A stretch of DNA of 64,000 nucleotides. Source: Oscillatoria nigro-viridis PCC 7112 (GTDB taxonomy: Bacteria; Cyanobacteriota; Cyanobacteriia; Cyanobacteriales; Microcoleaceae). The notes below the pieces were generated by a model. That model saw only the letters and a program-made list of their open reading frames with translations. It did not search any database and was not told the origin of the DNA. Below, piece after piece: positions 24,431 through 33,916 of the stretch (position 1 is the stretch's first letter; every line of letters begins with the position of its first letter). The position numbers and the translations under genes were made by a program. The stretch is from assembly GCF_000317475.1 (NCBI RefSeq), contig NC_019729.1, positions 7,351,445 through 7,415,444 on the forward strand, given 5' to 3'.

Positions 24431-25387
24431 TTCGAGACTGGTTGCACCGATAATTGTACTCGTGACAAACCAGCGCGATCGCACATACGCCAAAGCCATC
24501 TGCGCCGGACTTATCCCATGTTTCCCCGCAATCTCAACATAGGCTTTCACCGCATCATTCAGATTAGTTTTATCGTAACGCTGACCAAATCCCGCGAATA
24601 AAGCCAACCTAGAATTTTCGGGAATTCCATTCAAGTATTTACCCGTTAACAGCCCAAACCCCAAAGGACTGTAAGCCATCAATCCCACATTCTTAAAACG
24701 GCAAGTTTCTGCTAAATTCAGGTGAAATGTCCGATTGGTCAAACTGAAAGCATTCTGAATCGAAACAACCTTCGGCAACCCGTGTTTTTCCGCCAATTCA
24801 CAAAACTCGCAAACTCCCCAAGGCGTCTCGTTACTCAAACCCAAATAGCGGATTTTTCCAGCTTTAATCAAATCAGCAAATACCTCTAACTGTTCCAAAA
24901 TCGGTACAGTTTCGTGTTCTTGGGCGATGTCGTAATCCGGCGCGCCAAATAGCGGCACGTAGCGATCGGGCCAGTGGATCTGATACAGGTCGATGTAGTC
25001 GGTTTGCAAGCGCTTCAGGCTGTCATTCAGGGCTTTTTCGACATTTGGGCGATCGATCTGATTTTTCCCTTCCCGAATCCAGTTGAATCGGCGAGTGCTT
25101 CTGCCCGCTACTTTAGTAGCTATAATGACTTTATCCCGCTGCTGTTTCGCCAACCACTCGCCGATATATTCCTCTGTTTTTCCCTGAGTTTCCGGTTTTC
25201 CAGGGACGGGATACATTTCAGCCGTATCGATAAAGTTGATGCCTCTATCGATCGCAAAATCGAGCTGTTGGGTCGCTTCTGCCACGGTGTTCTGCTGGCC
25301 GTAAGTCATCGTACCCAAACAAATTGCAGATACTGATAAGTCGCTGTCGCCTAGTTTTTTGTATTCCATGAGTTTGATCGCTGGCAA
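24431..25387 (-). pseudogene. 5' part of an IS-interrupted aldo/keto reductase
   Basis: The first 319 codons encode a normal NADPH-dependent aldo/keto reductase barrel. It starts MEYKKLGDSDLSVSAICLGT six codons after the first ATG, has FIDTAEMYPVP (catalytic Asp and Tyr), a conserved lysine in KVIIATKVAGR and IHWPDRYVPLFGA. Near the end VTSTIIGATSLE marks the cofactor site. The IS then replaces the last 33 residues. Readthrough into the IS gives a 362-residue chimera ending at 24299 with foreign text TFRTLNWHTRSWGAP. The barrel may fold but lacks its final helix. The substrate of this Tas/YajO-like group is unknown. Confidence 0.9.
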
Positions 25388-25565
25388 ATAATCTGATTCT
25401 ATATTACCGAAAAAATTTGATTTAATTGACAGCTCCTGAAAAGTGCGATCTGCTTTCTCCTCTCTTCCTCTTTTCCTCTGCGCTCTCTGCGCCCTCTGCG
25501 GTTTAATAAATCAAAAAATATTCGCACTTAAATGTTAATATAAATAATTCGTATTCCTCTGATGT

Positions 25566-26726
25566 ATGAGTAACCGCCCGCTAAAAGTTCCGTTTGTCAA
25601 CCTCTCCCTGCAACACCAACCAATCCAATCCCAAATAACAGAAGCAATTAGAAAAATTATCGAGCAAGGAGATTTTATTTTAGGTCAAGCACTGACCGAA
25701 TTTGAAACAGCATTTGCAGCAGCTTCTGGAGTAAAATACGGCGTAGGAGTGGCTTGCGGAACAGATGCGATCGCTCTGGGACTTCAAGCTTGCGGCATTA
25801 ATCCGGGCGACGAAATTATCATACCCGCTAACACTTTTATCGCCACCGCGATCGCCGTCCTCCAAGCCAAAGCTATACCTATTCTTGTAGATTGCGACCC
25901 GGAAACCGCCCTGATTGACCTCACAGCAGCCTCCACAGCAGTTACCTCGAAAACTAAAGCAATTATCCCCGTACACCTCTACGGTCAAATGGTGTCGCCC
26001 CGGCAGCTTTTAGATTTTGCGAACCGCCACGATTTGATCGTATTTGAAGATGCCGCCCAAGCGCACTTAGCCGAAAGAGAAGGATACCGCGCGGGTTCCA
26101 TTGGTAAAGCAGCAGCATTCAGCTTTTATCCCAGCAAAAACCTCGGTGCTTTTGGCGACGGCGGGATGTTAATTACTAACGATGCAGAGCTCGCAGAAAA
26201 AATGCGAACTCTCCGCAATTACGGAGCACCCAGCAAATATTTGCACACAGAAATCGGCACCAACAGCCGTCTCGACAATTTGCAAGCTGCCGTGCTCAAT
26301 GTTAAATTGCCTTACTTAGAACAATGGAATCGCGATCGCGCCGCCGCCGCCCAACACTACAATACTCTATTAGAACCCCTGAAACACAAAGGCATTGTAC
26401 CCATCGCCAACCACAGCAGCAGCGGTCACATTTATCACCTGTATGTTATCAAAATTACTGAGGAAAGCTCGTTAGCGAAGCCCTCGAAGAGGATCGACCG
26501 CAACACCCTTCAGGAAAAACTCGCCCAACACGGCATTCAAACAGGTATACACTATCCCGTACCTTGTCACCTGCAACCCGCCTACCAAAACTTAGGCAAT
26601 CGGGGCGACTTCCCCCGCGCCGAAACCCTGTGCGAGCAGATTTTATCATTGCCAATGTATCCCGGATTGAGCAATACTCAGATCGAGCAAGTTGTTCGGG
26701 CGATCGAACTATCATTGAATTGCTAA
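25566..26726 (+). CDS. DegT/DnrJ/EryC1/StrS family sugar aminotransferase
   Basis: The 386-residue PLP enzyme starts VPFVNLSLQHQPIQSQITEA. It has GVACGTDAIALGL for cofactor phosphate, FEDAAQAHLAE (aspartate contacting the pyridine nitrogen) and the Schiff-base lysine K191 in FYPSKNLGAFGDGG. The C-terminal substrate loop is GIHYPVPCHLQPAY. The family transfers an amino group to nucleotide-linked keto sugars during lipopolysaccharide, exopolysaccharide or glycan synthesis. It lies just upstream of an exosortase and exopolysaccharide export genes, which fits a role in surface glycans. The exact sugar cannot be told. Confidence 0.92.
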   Translation: MSNRPLKVPFVNLSLQHQPIQSQITEAIRKIIEQGDFILGQALTEFETAFAAASGVKYGVGVACGTDAIALGLQACGINPGDEIIIPANTFIATAIAVLQAKAIPILVDCDPETALIDLTAASTAVTSKTKAIIPVHLYGQMVSPRQLLDFANRHDLIVFEDAAQAHLAEREGYRAGSIGKAAAFSFYPSKNLGAFGDGGMLITNDAELAEKMRTLRNYGAPSKYLHTEIGTNSRLDNLQAAVLNVKLPYLEQWNRDRAAAAQHYNTLLEPLKHKGIVPIANHSSSGHIYHLYVIKITEESSLAKPSKRIDRNTLQEKLAQHGIQTGIHYPVPCHLQPAYQNLGNRGDFPRAETLCEQILSLPMYPGLSNTQIEQVVRAIELSLNC

Positions 26727-26802
26727 TTGTTCGTAAAAGTTATGCTGAACCTGTTTCCAGCAGTAGAGTGCAGTTATAAAAGCATTTAAGTTCGGAATTA
26801 AC

Positions 26803-26933
26803 TCACATCAGGCACCCATATCAAAAACCCGTAGGGGTGGGTTCACCAATAGCTTTAAAGGGTGCAGACAGGTTAAATAAACCCGCCCCCACCCTGCGCG
26901 AGAGTCCTTTATTGATATTGATGCCTGATGTCA
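26803..26933. mobile_element. 131-bp MITE with 9-bp target duplication
   Basis: The ends are TCACATCAGGCA and, on the right, the complement of TGACATCAGGCA. The similarity continues inward through ATATCAA. The element is flanked by the direct repeat GGAATTAAC at 26794-26802 and 26934-26942. Its interior contains the palindromic text GTAGGGGTGGGTT…AACCCGCCCCCACCC. It carries no ORF. Confidence 0.8.
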
Positions 26934-27015
26934 GGAATTAACAAATCTTTAATTGACAGTTTAAAACCCCAAAGCGTTGCGAATCCAGCGCGGCAATCTT
27001 AAAACTTCTCAAACC

Positions 27016-27891
27016 ATGCACATCCAGCGCAAAATTCGCATTGTTTTCAAGCGATACCTCCTGGGGGAAGGTATCACGGTGCTCCTAGTGCTGCTGTACG
27101 CCCCCCTGCTAGTACACTGGTACGACGGCTGGTTGAACAAAAGCATCAGCATCGAACACGAATATTTCAGCCACGGACTAATTGGTTTGCCCTACGCAGC
27201 TTATATTGCTTTGATGAACCGAAAGTGCTGGCGCAGCTTGCCCAACTCACCGCATCCTTTGGGAGGCTTTTTGCTGGTACTAGCCACGCTTTTTTATCTG
27301 AGTCGCTTGAGCGATTTAGTAAATTTATCCCTCCCCGTAATGCTGGCCAGCATTTGCTTATGTTTAAAAGGAATTCCCGGCTTGCAATTGCAGGCGATGC
27401 CGCTTTTATTCGTATTTCTGGCCTCGCCCAACCACATTCCTTACCTTATAGAACCCTACGCCTTGCCCTTGCAGCAATTCATTGCCGAAACATCAGGCTG
27501 GATATTAATTAAGGTTGGTATCAACGTGAGAGTGGAAGAAATTTATCTGTACGTGAACGAGCGCATCGTAGAAGTTGCTCCGCACTGTGCAGGCTTGAAA
27601 ATGCTGTTTACCAGTCTTTACGTCAGCTTAATTCTGCTGGATTGGACGGGAGTTTGGATTTCCCGCAAAAAAAGCCTTTTGTTTTTAGTGATGACATCCA
27701 TTATTAGCATCACTTCCAACATTTTCCGCAACACTGTACTAACTTACTTTCACGGAACCGACAGAGAGGCGCTTTTTACTTGGCTACACGCCGAATGGGG
27801 CGGAGATTTGTATTCTGCTTGTATACTAGGGTTATTGGTACTTCTCCTCAACGGGATGGAAAAGTATTTTCCAAGTCAGTCTGGCAATTAA
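27016..27891 (+). CDS. Exosortase (cyanoexosortase, probably type B)
   Basis: The 291-residue polytopic membrane protein has about eight hydrophobic segments and the exosortase catalytic triad. The cysteine is in VAPHCAGLKML (about residue 198), the arginine in SNIFRNTVL (about 240) and the histidine in LHAEWGGDLYS (about 264). Exosortases cleave and anchor PEP-CTERM proteins at the envelope and lie in exopolysaccharide loci. I chose the ATG at 27016. The frame extends to a TTG at 26977 with weaker support. TAATG overlap couples it to the next gene, and that partner marks it as the B-type system. No PEP-CTERM substrate is recognisable in this window. Confidence 0.85.
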   Translation: MHIQRKIRIVFKRYLLGEGITVLLVLLYAPLLVHWYDGWLNKSISIEHEYFSHGLIGLPYAAYIALMNRKCWRSLPNSPHPLGGFLLVLATLFYLSRLSDLVNLSLPVMLASICLCLKGIPGLQLQAMPLLFVFLASPNHIPYLIEPYALPLQQFIAETSGWILIKVGINVRVEEIYLYVNERIVEVAPHCAGLKMLFTSLYVSLILLDWTGVWISRKKSLLFLVMTSIISITSNIFRNTVLTYFHGTDREALFTWLHAEWGGDLYSACILGLLVLLLNGMEKYFPSQSGN

Positions 27892-28610
27892 TGAAACAGA
27901 TGATTTCAGCACACAAACTACTGCGGCGGTATCAATTATCTAAAATTATGGTACTGGTGTTTTTGCTGGTATTAGTTGGGGCAGTAGCAATTCCCGGCTA
28001 CGCGACTGGAAGGTGGCCTTGGACAAACCAACCAACTCTTGCCAACATCAAGCAATTAAAAAGTTTGCACCAAAACGGGATAAAAATTCCTGGGTGGCAG
28101 GTTATAGCCGTTCAGAATAACGTCCAAATTGGTGCTCACAGATGGTTAGTTGAAGAAATTAAAAATGATCGAACAATTGCCATTTTATTGCTGTTGCCTC
28201 AAAATTACCCCAAAAACCAGCCGCAGGTAGAATGGCTAGATATCGATGGATTTCATCGGTGGCAAACCGATTCTCATCGCACTTTGAGGTTTACAGTTAA
28301 ATTAGCACCAATACCCGGCCAGCCACCGCCTAATGTCGAGGCGAGGTTTTTCCGAAGCTGGACTCCCCAACAAACTTTTGCTGTCGTGCAGTGGTACGCT
28401 TGGCCTAACGGGGGTTCTCCAGCAACCAGTCGCTGGTTTTGGGAAGACAGCATTGCTAGACTGTCGAACCGCCGCGCTTCTTGGGTTGCTGTCAGTATCA
28501 TCCTTCCCATTCAACCGCAGGGCGACATTAAGATAGCTCAACCATTGCTGGAATCTCTTGCCGAAAGTGTCCAGGCTAAATTAATTACAGAAACTTTTCG
28601 GTTTGAGTAA
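27891..28610 (+). CDS. Cyanoexosortase-associated protein
   Basis: The 239-residue protein has one N-terminal membrane helix (about 18-38, MVLVFLLVLVGAVAIPGY). An extracytoplasmic domain follows, beginning GRWPWTNQPTLANIKQLKSL, with GWQVIAVQNNVQIG and two further strands ending VAVSIILPIQPQG. The position directly after an exosortase and the size match the family described as cyanoexosortase B system-associated, related to the EpsI-like partners of other exosortases. Its start overlaps the exosortase stop by one base (TAATG). The role is presumed to be in exosortase function or EPS handling. Confidence 0.72.
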   Translation: MKQMISAHKLLRRYQLSKIMVLVFLLVLVGAVAIPGYATGRWPWTNQPTLANIKQLKSLHQNGIKIPGWQVIAVQNNVQIGAHRWLVEEIKNDRTIAILLLLPQNYPKNQPQVEWLDIDGFHRWQTDSHRTLRFTVKLAPIPGQPPPNVEARFFRSWTPQQTFAVVQWYAWPNGGSPATSRWFWEDSIARLSNRRASWVAVSIILPIQPQGDIKIAQPLLESLAESVQAKLITETFRFE

Positions 28611-28739
28611 GCAGGTAGGTGCAAATAAATCGGTCTAGGGGGTGCGCGGATTTTGCCAAAATCAACTGCTTCCTAGTAAATATCCTGATTCAAATCGCCC
28701 CTAAAACATCTTATTGTTTTTTCTCGTCGCTATATTTAG

Positions 28740-30305
28740 ATGAAACTTACAAGTCAGGCTATTATTCAAAATAATACTTTTTTAAATCGTCGGAAAATGC
28801 GGGAAAAATTCACTATTAAAAATCGCCTTGCTTTCTCCTTGGCAGGTCTGCATTCAACTGCTTGGACTCTATCTTTTGCTGCTGTATTCTGGGGTTTTAA
28901 TAATAGCAAAAATTTTTCGGAAACGGCTTTAGCTCAATCTGTTGTTCCTGGTTCCGAGGGACTCGCGGCGCCACCGCCATTGCGTGTACCGCCACCGCCG
29001 CCTGCCAATTTCAACCGGGATATTAACCCAGCTTTTCGGAATCGGCCCTACCGCCTGGGCCCGGGAGACCAGATTTCTGTTCAAGTTCAGCGCTTCCCAG
29101 AGCTAGGTTTTACGGGTGCAATTAGCCCTGAAGGGGTCATTGTACTGCCGCTAATCGGAACAGTAAATGTGCGCGGTCTTACTGTCGAAGAATCACAGCA
29201 GCGCCTCCGGGAGCGCTTTGGCCAATTTATCAAAAATCCTCAAGTCTCGGCTGCTTTGCTGGTTCAGCGCCCAGTAGTGGTGACGGTGACGGGGGAAGTT
29301 GCCAGACCGGGTTTTTATCCGCTGCAAACCCCCCAGCTTCCTGCTGCTTTGGCGGCTGCTGCTGGGACTAATCCTACGGCGGAACTGCGAGGGGTGCGGG
29401 TGCGGCGGACTCTGCCTTCCGGTGCTGTCGCGGAGCAAGTTGTTGATATTTTGACACCGTTGCAAACTGGTATTGCTCCGCCGGATTTGCGTTTGGAAGA
29501 TGGAGATGCGATCGTCGTACCGTATAAACAGGTTACGCCCGCGAGCAAATCCGATCGAGATTTAGCATCCAGGTACAGCCTCGCTGCTGCTGCTGTCCCC
29601 GTCCAAATCACTGTCACCGGAGAAGTCAGCAAACCCGGTTTTTACACGCTTCCGGCGGGTTCTGGTCGAATTTCGGCTGCTTTGGCGATTGCGGGGGGAG
29701 TCACGGGAAAAGCCGATTTGCGGGAGGTGCGAGTGCGGCGGACGCTGATGGACGGCTCCTCGGTGGAACAACCAATCGACCTCTACACTCCCTTAGCAAA
29801 CGCTAACGATTTGTTCGATGTTCCTTTGGCATCGGGAGATGTGATTGTCATCCCGGAATTGGACGCCAGTACCAAAAACCTAGACTACGACAAAGCTCTG
29901 GTTTCGCGGTCTACTCTGATTAAGCCGAGGATCTACGTTCGAGTTTTGAGTTACGCTAGTGGTGGTTTGACCTCGTTCTACGTAGAAAATGGCAGCAGGT
30001 TTTTGGATGCTCTCAACAACTTGCCTGTTAATCTTGCTGACTTGCGGAAAATAGCCCTGATTCGGTTCGACGAAAAGCAAGGTAGAGCAATCAACCGTTC
30101 GATAGATGCTAAAGCTGCTTTGGAGGGCAATGTTTCTCAGAACCCGATGCTCGAAGATAATGATGTGATTGTGATTGGTAGGAATTTGGTAGAGCGCATT
30201 GGTTATGTAATCAATACTTTTACTCGACCATTCCGGGATACTTTGGGATTTATTCTGTTCTTTGAGCAGTTGAGAAATGGGGTGAAAAATCTGTTCGGCC
30301 CATGA
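28740..30305 (+). CDS. Polysaccharide export outer-membrane-type protein with SLBB domains (Wza-like)
   Basis: The 521-residue protein has an N-terminal hydrophobic segment (about 37-58, ending near ALAQS), then a proline-rich linker. The Poly_export domain follows (RLGPGDQISVQVQRFPELG to FIKNPQVSAALL, about 100-178). Two SLBB repeats read TVTGEVARPGFYPLQ and TVTGEVSKPGFYTL, and a third divergent one covers about 370-470. It would form the outer-membrane/periplasmic exit for exopolysaccharide, with the Wzc-like protein encoded next. The operon is spaced by 200 bases of STRR-rich sequence. Confidence 0.9.
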   Translation: MKLTSQAIIQNNTFLNRRKMREKFTIKNRLAFSLAGLHSTAWTLSFAAVFWGFNNSKNFSETALAQSVVPGSEGLAAPPPLRVPPPPPANFNRDINPAFRNRPYRLGPGDQISVQVQRFPELGFTGAISPEGVIVLPLIGTVNVRGLTVEESQQRLRERFGQFIKNPQVSAALLVQRPVVVTVTGEVARPGFYPLQTPQLPAALAAAAGTNPTAELRGVRVRRTLPSGAVAEQVVDILTPLQTGIAPPDLRLEDGDAIVVPYKQVTPASKSDRDLASRYSLAAAAVPVQITVTGEVSKPGFYTLPAGSGRISAALAIAGGVTGKADLREVRVRRTLMDGSSVEQPIDLYTPLANANDLFDVPLASGDVIVIPELDASTKNLDYDKALVSRSTLIKPRIYVRVLSYASGGLTSFYVENGSRFLDALNNLPVNLADLRKIALIRFDEKQGRAINRSIDAKAALEGNVSQNPMLEDNDVIVIGRNLVERIGYVINTFTRPFRDTLGFILFFEQLRNGVKNLFGP

Positions 30306-30334
30306 CGTAATGATAGGTAGTCATACCATTTTAG

Positions 30335-30506
30335 ATTTTAGATTTTAGATTTAAGATTTAAGATGGGGAATGACTTAGGCGATATGGGTTTTAATCACAG
30401 ACCGAAAGTTCTAAGGTTTTTGGGGGATTTGTAGAATTAGTCAGCAGTCATTAGTTATCGTTAAGAATTAGCAATCTAAAATCTAAAATCTAAAATCTAA
30501 AATCGT
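30335..30506. repeat. STRR heptamers between the Wza- and Wzc-like genes
   Basis: ATTTTAG heptamers (30335-30362) and their complement CTAAAAT (30475-30503) flank the intergenic region in inverted orientation and could pair in the transcript. Confidence 0.6.
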
Positions 30507-30507
30507 C

Positions 30508-32793
30508 ATGACTTTATCCGTTGTCAAACGTTATTTAATTGCTTTCGACCAATACAAGTGGGTGGGGCTGGCTACTCTCGCGGTGACTGTGGGCGTGTCG
30601 GGAGTAGTGGCCCTGCAGCCAAAGGCGGCCCCAGTTTACGTTGCAATAGGTACGCTGGCATACGACAGACCGAGCGTGATTTTTTCATCGACTACTACTA
30701 AAATTCAACAGGAAGGACAAGAAATAACTAAAGATATGCTGCTGGATAAAATGGTGGTTAAACCAGCAGCAGAAAAACTCATCAAAGCCGAAAAAAAATT
30801 AAACCAAGAAGAAGCGGAAAACAAAGTAAAAGCTTTGGCTAAAAAGCTGGAAAAAGATGTGCAAGTAAAGATGCCCAGCAAGAATAATGACCCCAGCGCT
30901 TTGATTCAAGTATTGTACAAAAATGCCGATCGTAAAAAAGCCGTAGAGGTAGTAGAGACGCTGATGCAGGAAATGGTAGAGTACAGCAAAAAATTTAATA
31001 CTTCTAGACTGCGAGCAACGATCGCCCAAATTAACCAGCGTTTGCCGAAAGTAACTCAGGAACTCAGAGAGACGGAAGCAAAACTTGAAGCTTACGAAAA
31101 ACGAGAAGGAACTTCAATTTTAGCAGCTCAGAGCGGTGCTTTGCCGCAAGCGATTACCAGCAGCCAACAGCAGCAGCGGCAACTCCGCGTGCAGTTGGGA
31201 GGAATTGAAGCTCAAATTAACAGTTTGCAGGAGCGCTTGGGATTGAATGTGGAGCAAGCTTACGTCGCTCAAGCACTCTCTGCCGATCCCATTATTGCCC
31301 AACTGCGAGTGCAATTGTTTTCGATCGAATCTCAGCTCAAAATTCTCCGCAGCGACTTGCAGGAGGAACACCCGAAAATTGTAGAATTGCTCAAACAAAA
31401 ACAAGCTTTTGAGCAGCAGTTGCAGCAGCGGCAATCAGAGGTACTCGGCGGTAACGGGGTGGCGGCTCCGCTCAGAAGTGCCGCTCGAATTCGGGTAGAC
31501 TCTTCTTTAGATCCGGCCAGACAGCAGTTAGCTCAAACTTTGATTGGTTTGCAAACGCAGCGGGATGCGCTGCAACAGCAACTCCAAGGAATCGAGAAAA
31601 CTGAACAGCTATTGCGTCGGGAACACGCGACAATCCCTAACAAGCAGTTAGAACAAGCGCGGTTAGCCCAGCAAGTGGCGTTCAAAAAAGCTCTCTACGA
31701 CAAGATGCAGTCGGCTTTGGTAGATGCTGAGGCGGCGGTAGCTGAGACAACGGGGAGTTTGAGAATCGCCCAATTTCCGCAAACTGATGACGTGGAGTCA
31801 AACCAGAGAGGTTTGCCCGTGATGCTGGCTGTGGGCGGATTTGTGGGATTGCTGCTGGGCGGGGGGTTGATATTTTTGTTGGGGATGCTCAACGGCAAGT
31901 TTTACAGTTGGGAAGAAGTGCGGGCGGCTTTGGTGGAAAAAGAGGTGCCGATACTGGCAGTTTTGCCTGAAGTGACGGTGTTTGATTCCTACGGCGATGA
32001 AATAATGCCGCTCGCCCTGGAGGCAAATTCTCCCTATTTGGAATTTTACGAGCGGTTGCGTACTAATTTGCGCCGGATCGGGAACAAACCGGTCAAGGTG
32101 GTGTTGCTGACTTCGGCGGCGCCTTTGGAGGGGAAAAGTTTTAGCGCTTACAATTTGGCAATTGCATCGGCTCGATCGGGTAAACGGACTTTGTTAATTG
32201 AAGCAGATTTGCGATCGCCTTCTAACGTTGAATCTTTGAAAATTGCTGCCGATCCTTTGGCGACTGTGGAACCTTTGCACTATTACGGCAATATTAGCGA
32301 GTGCGTCCTTTTGGTTCCAGAGGTAGAGAATCTATACGTTGTGCCGAGTCCCGGCTTTTTGCGGCAAGCCTCCGCCGTACTCGAATCGAGCGAAATGCGG
32401 AGATTGTTTGAGGATGTTCGCAACCGCTTTGATTTTGTGGTTGTGGATTCTCCGGCATTGAGCGAGTGCAACGACGCGCTGACGCTGGAACCGTACACGG
32501 ACGGTATGATTTTGGTGGCGCGGCCTGGCTACACTTTGTCTAGTATGTTGTCTGAGGCTGCGGATCAGTTGCTGGAATCCGAGGAGGACGAGTCGCATAA
32601 ATCCGGCCCGCGGCTGTTGGGAGCGATTATTAACGGTGCTGATATTCCGGTGAAGTTCCGCAATGATATTGATATTGATGAATGGGAGTTGCCTTTGAGT
32701 GCGATCGGCGATCGCGCGATCGAAGTGCGATCGAGGCAATTACCGCAGCAGTCAAAGCCCAAAAACAAAGCTATTAATAGTAAATTGAGCTAA
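30508..32793 (+). CDS. Wzc-like polysaccharide co-polymerase / BY-kinase family protein
   Basis: The 761-residue protein has an N-terminal Wzz region with membrane helices near 20-36 and 433-453. Between them lies a long glutamine-rich coiled-coil periplasmic domain (about 100-420). The cytoplasmic BY-kinase-type P-loop domain has a Walker A APLEGKSFSAYNLA (about 536), Walker A' LLIEADLRSP and Walker B FDFVVVDSPAL. It should set chain length and energise export with the SLBB protein. Walker A has LEGKS where PGEGKS is common. The C-terminus (SKPKNKAINSKLS) has no tyrosine cluster, so the usual autophosphorylation tail is absent. Confidence 0.88.
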   Translation: MTLSVVKRYLIAFDQYKWVGLATLAVTVGVSGVVALQPKAAPVYVAIGTLAYDRPSVIFSSTTTKIQQEGQEITKDMLLDKMVVKPAAEKLIKAEKKLNQEEAENKVKALAKKLEKDVQVKMPSKNNDPSALIQVLYKNADRKKAVEVVETLMQEMVEYSKKFNTSRLRATIAQINQRLPKVTQELRETEAKLEAYEKREGTSILAAQSGALPQAITSSQQQQRQLRVQLGGIEAQINSLQERLGLNVEQAYVAQALSADPIIAQLRVQLFSIESQLKILRSDLQEEHPKIVELLKQKQAFEQQLQQRQSEVLGGNGVAAPLRSAARIRVDSSLDPARQQLAQTLIGLQTQRDALQQQLQGIEKTEQLLRREHATIPNKQLEQARLAQQVAFKKALYDKMQSALVDAEAAVAETTGSLRIAQFPQTDDVESNQRGLPVMLAVGGFVGLLLGGGLIFLLGMLNGKFYSWEEVRAALVEKEVPILAVLPEVTVFDSYGDEIMPLALEANSPYLEFYERLRTNLRRIGNKPVKVVLLTSAAPLEGKSFSAYNLAIASARSGKRTLLIEADLRSPSNVESLKIAADPLATVEPLHYYGNISECVLLVPEVENLYVVPSPGFLRQASAVLESSEMRRLFEDVRNRFDFVVVDSPALSECNDALTLEPYTDGMILVARPGYTLSSMLSEAADQLLESEEDESHKSGPRLLGAIINGADIPVKFRNDIDIDEWELPLSAIGDRAIEVRSRQLPQQSKPKNKAINSKLS

Positions 32794-33193
32794 TTTATCT
32801 GGCTCGATTCCGGTAAAGCAATCCTCAAGGAAATGTGAATATTTGAATATATTTTAGGGTGCGCCATCAGCAGCTTCAGCCGAAACCACCGCTAACATTC
32901 AGTCGATTTTAGATTTGAGATTTTAGATTGAACAATCTACTCCACAGATGAATCTGGGAGCTTCAACTTAGGTCTAAAATTTTGCGCTCTGGGCAACTCC
33001 GGTCTTCAAGCAAGTATCGGTTTTTGCGCGAGTTCAACAGTCAACAGCCAGTTGATTTTAAATTTTAGATTTTAGATTTTAGATTCGACTCCACAGATGA
33101 ATCTGGGATCTGGAAATGATGTGTAAAATATTTCGCTTGTCAACAGTCAACAGTCAACAGTCAACAGTCAACACTTGAAAATGTGTCATCCCG
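32794..33193. repeat. Repeat-rich gene-free stretch
   Basis: No ORF is credible. It contains ATTTTAG heptamers (about 33060-33083), a duplicated CCACAGATGAATCTGGGA (about 32942 and 33091), and AACAGTC heptamers repeated about five times (33138-33172). Confidence 0.6.
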
Positions 33194-33472
33194 CTATTGA
33201 TTGGATTCCGGGCGTTTCTGGTGTTTGCTCTGGAGAAACTGTTCCAAATCGGCGATCGCATCTTCAAAATCCGACAAATTAATTTTCGCAGGTCTAGTCT
33301 TCTTCGGCAAACTCGAAGACTGACTCGAAGACTTAGCCGGAGGCGGTGGAGATTTAGGTTGTGCAGCTTGAGTGCTGTTCGATTCTATAGAATCGAACAA
33401 TTCATCCAGGGATTCAAAAAATGATTGAGCCGAGGCCCGGCGTAAATCTTTCTGGTCGTCGTCATCCGTCAT
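33194..33472 (-). CDS. Small acidic hypothetical protein
   Basis: I place the start at the ATG at 33472, because GGAG lies 7 bases before it. Longer frames reach 33640 without support. The 92-residue product begins MTDDDDQKDLRRASAQSFFE and has an acidic helix SLDELFDSIES. A proline/serine linker (KSPPPPAKSSSQSSS) follows, then a second helix INLSDFEDAIADLEQFLQSK. Two short helices joined by a flexible linker suggest a small adaptor or scaffold. I do not recognise a family. It is divergent from lpdA. Confidence 0.6.
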   Translation of the reverse strand: MTDDDDQKDLRRASAQSFFESLDELFDSIESNSTQAAQPKSPPPPAKSSSQSSSLPKKTRPAKINLSDFEDAIADLEQFLQSKHQKRPESNQ

Positions 33473-33916
33473 AAGCCACTCCATAGGGTCTAAAATTTGC
33501 CAACAAAGTCTGTCCGCCCCGGCGCGTGCAGATATTAGACATGAAAACCGACTAAAACAAGCAGGAGGACAGAATTTAACCGGGCGATGGGAATGCCTGT
33601 GGCTGAACTTGCTGCCCCATATAAAACCTGCTGCGGGCATTGTCAGCCTTCAAACTATATTTAACTCTACACCCGCCTACTGAGTGATTTGAGACTTGTG
33701 CAGACTCAGCTCAAAATTATTGACCCTGAAAAAATCTCAGTTACGGCTCTTTCGTTGTCTAATTAACTCTAGTCTAGTCGAGAATAAGGAGACAGGACTT
33801 ATGCAACTATTACCGCTGTTCAAGGGTTGCGATGGCAACGCGCCAACTCGAAAGGACGGAGAAACGGTGTTTTTTGCTTGAGTCCTAAGATTTCAAAGGC
33901 ATTAGGAGATTTTAAG

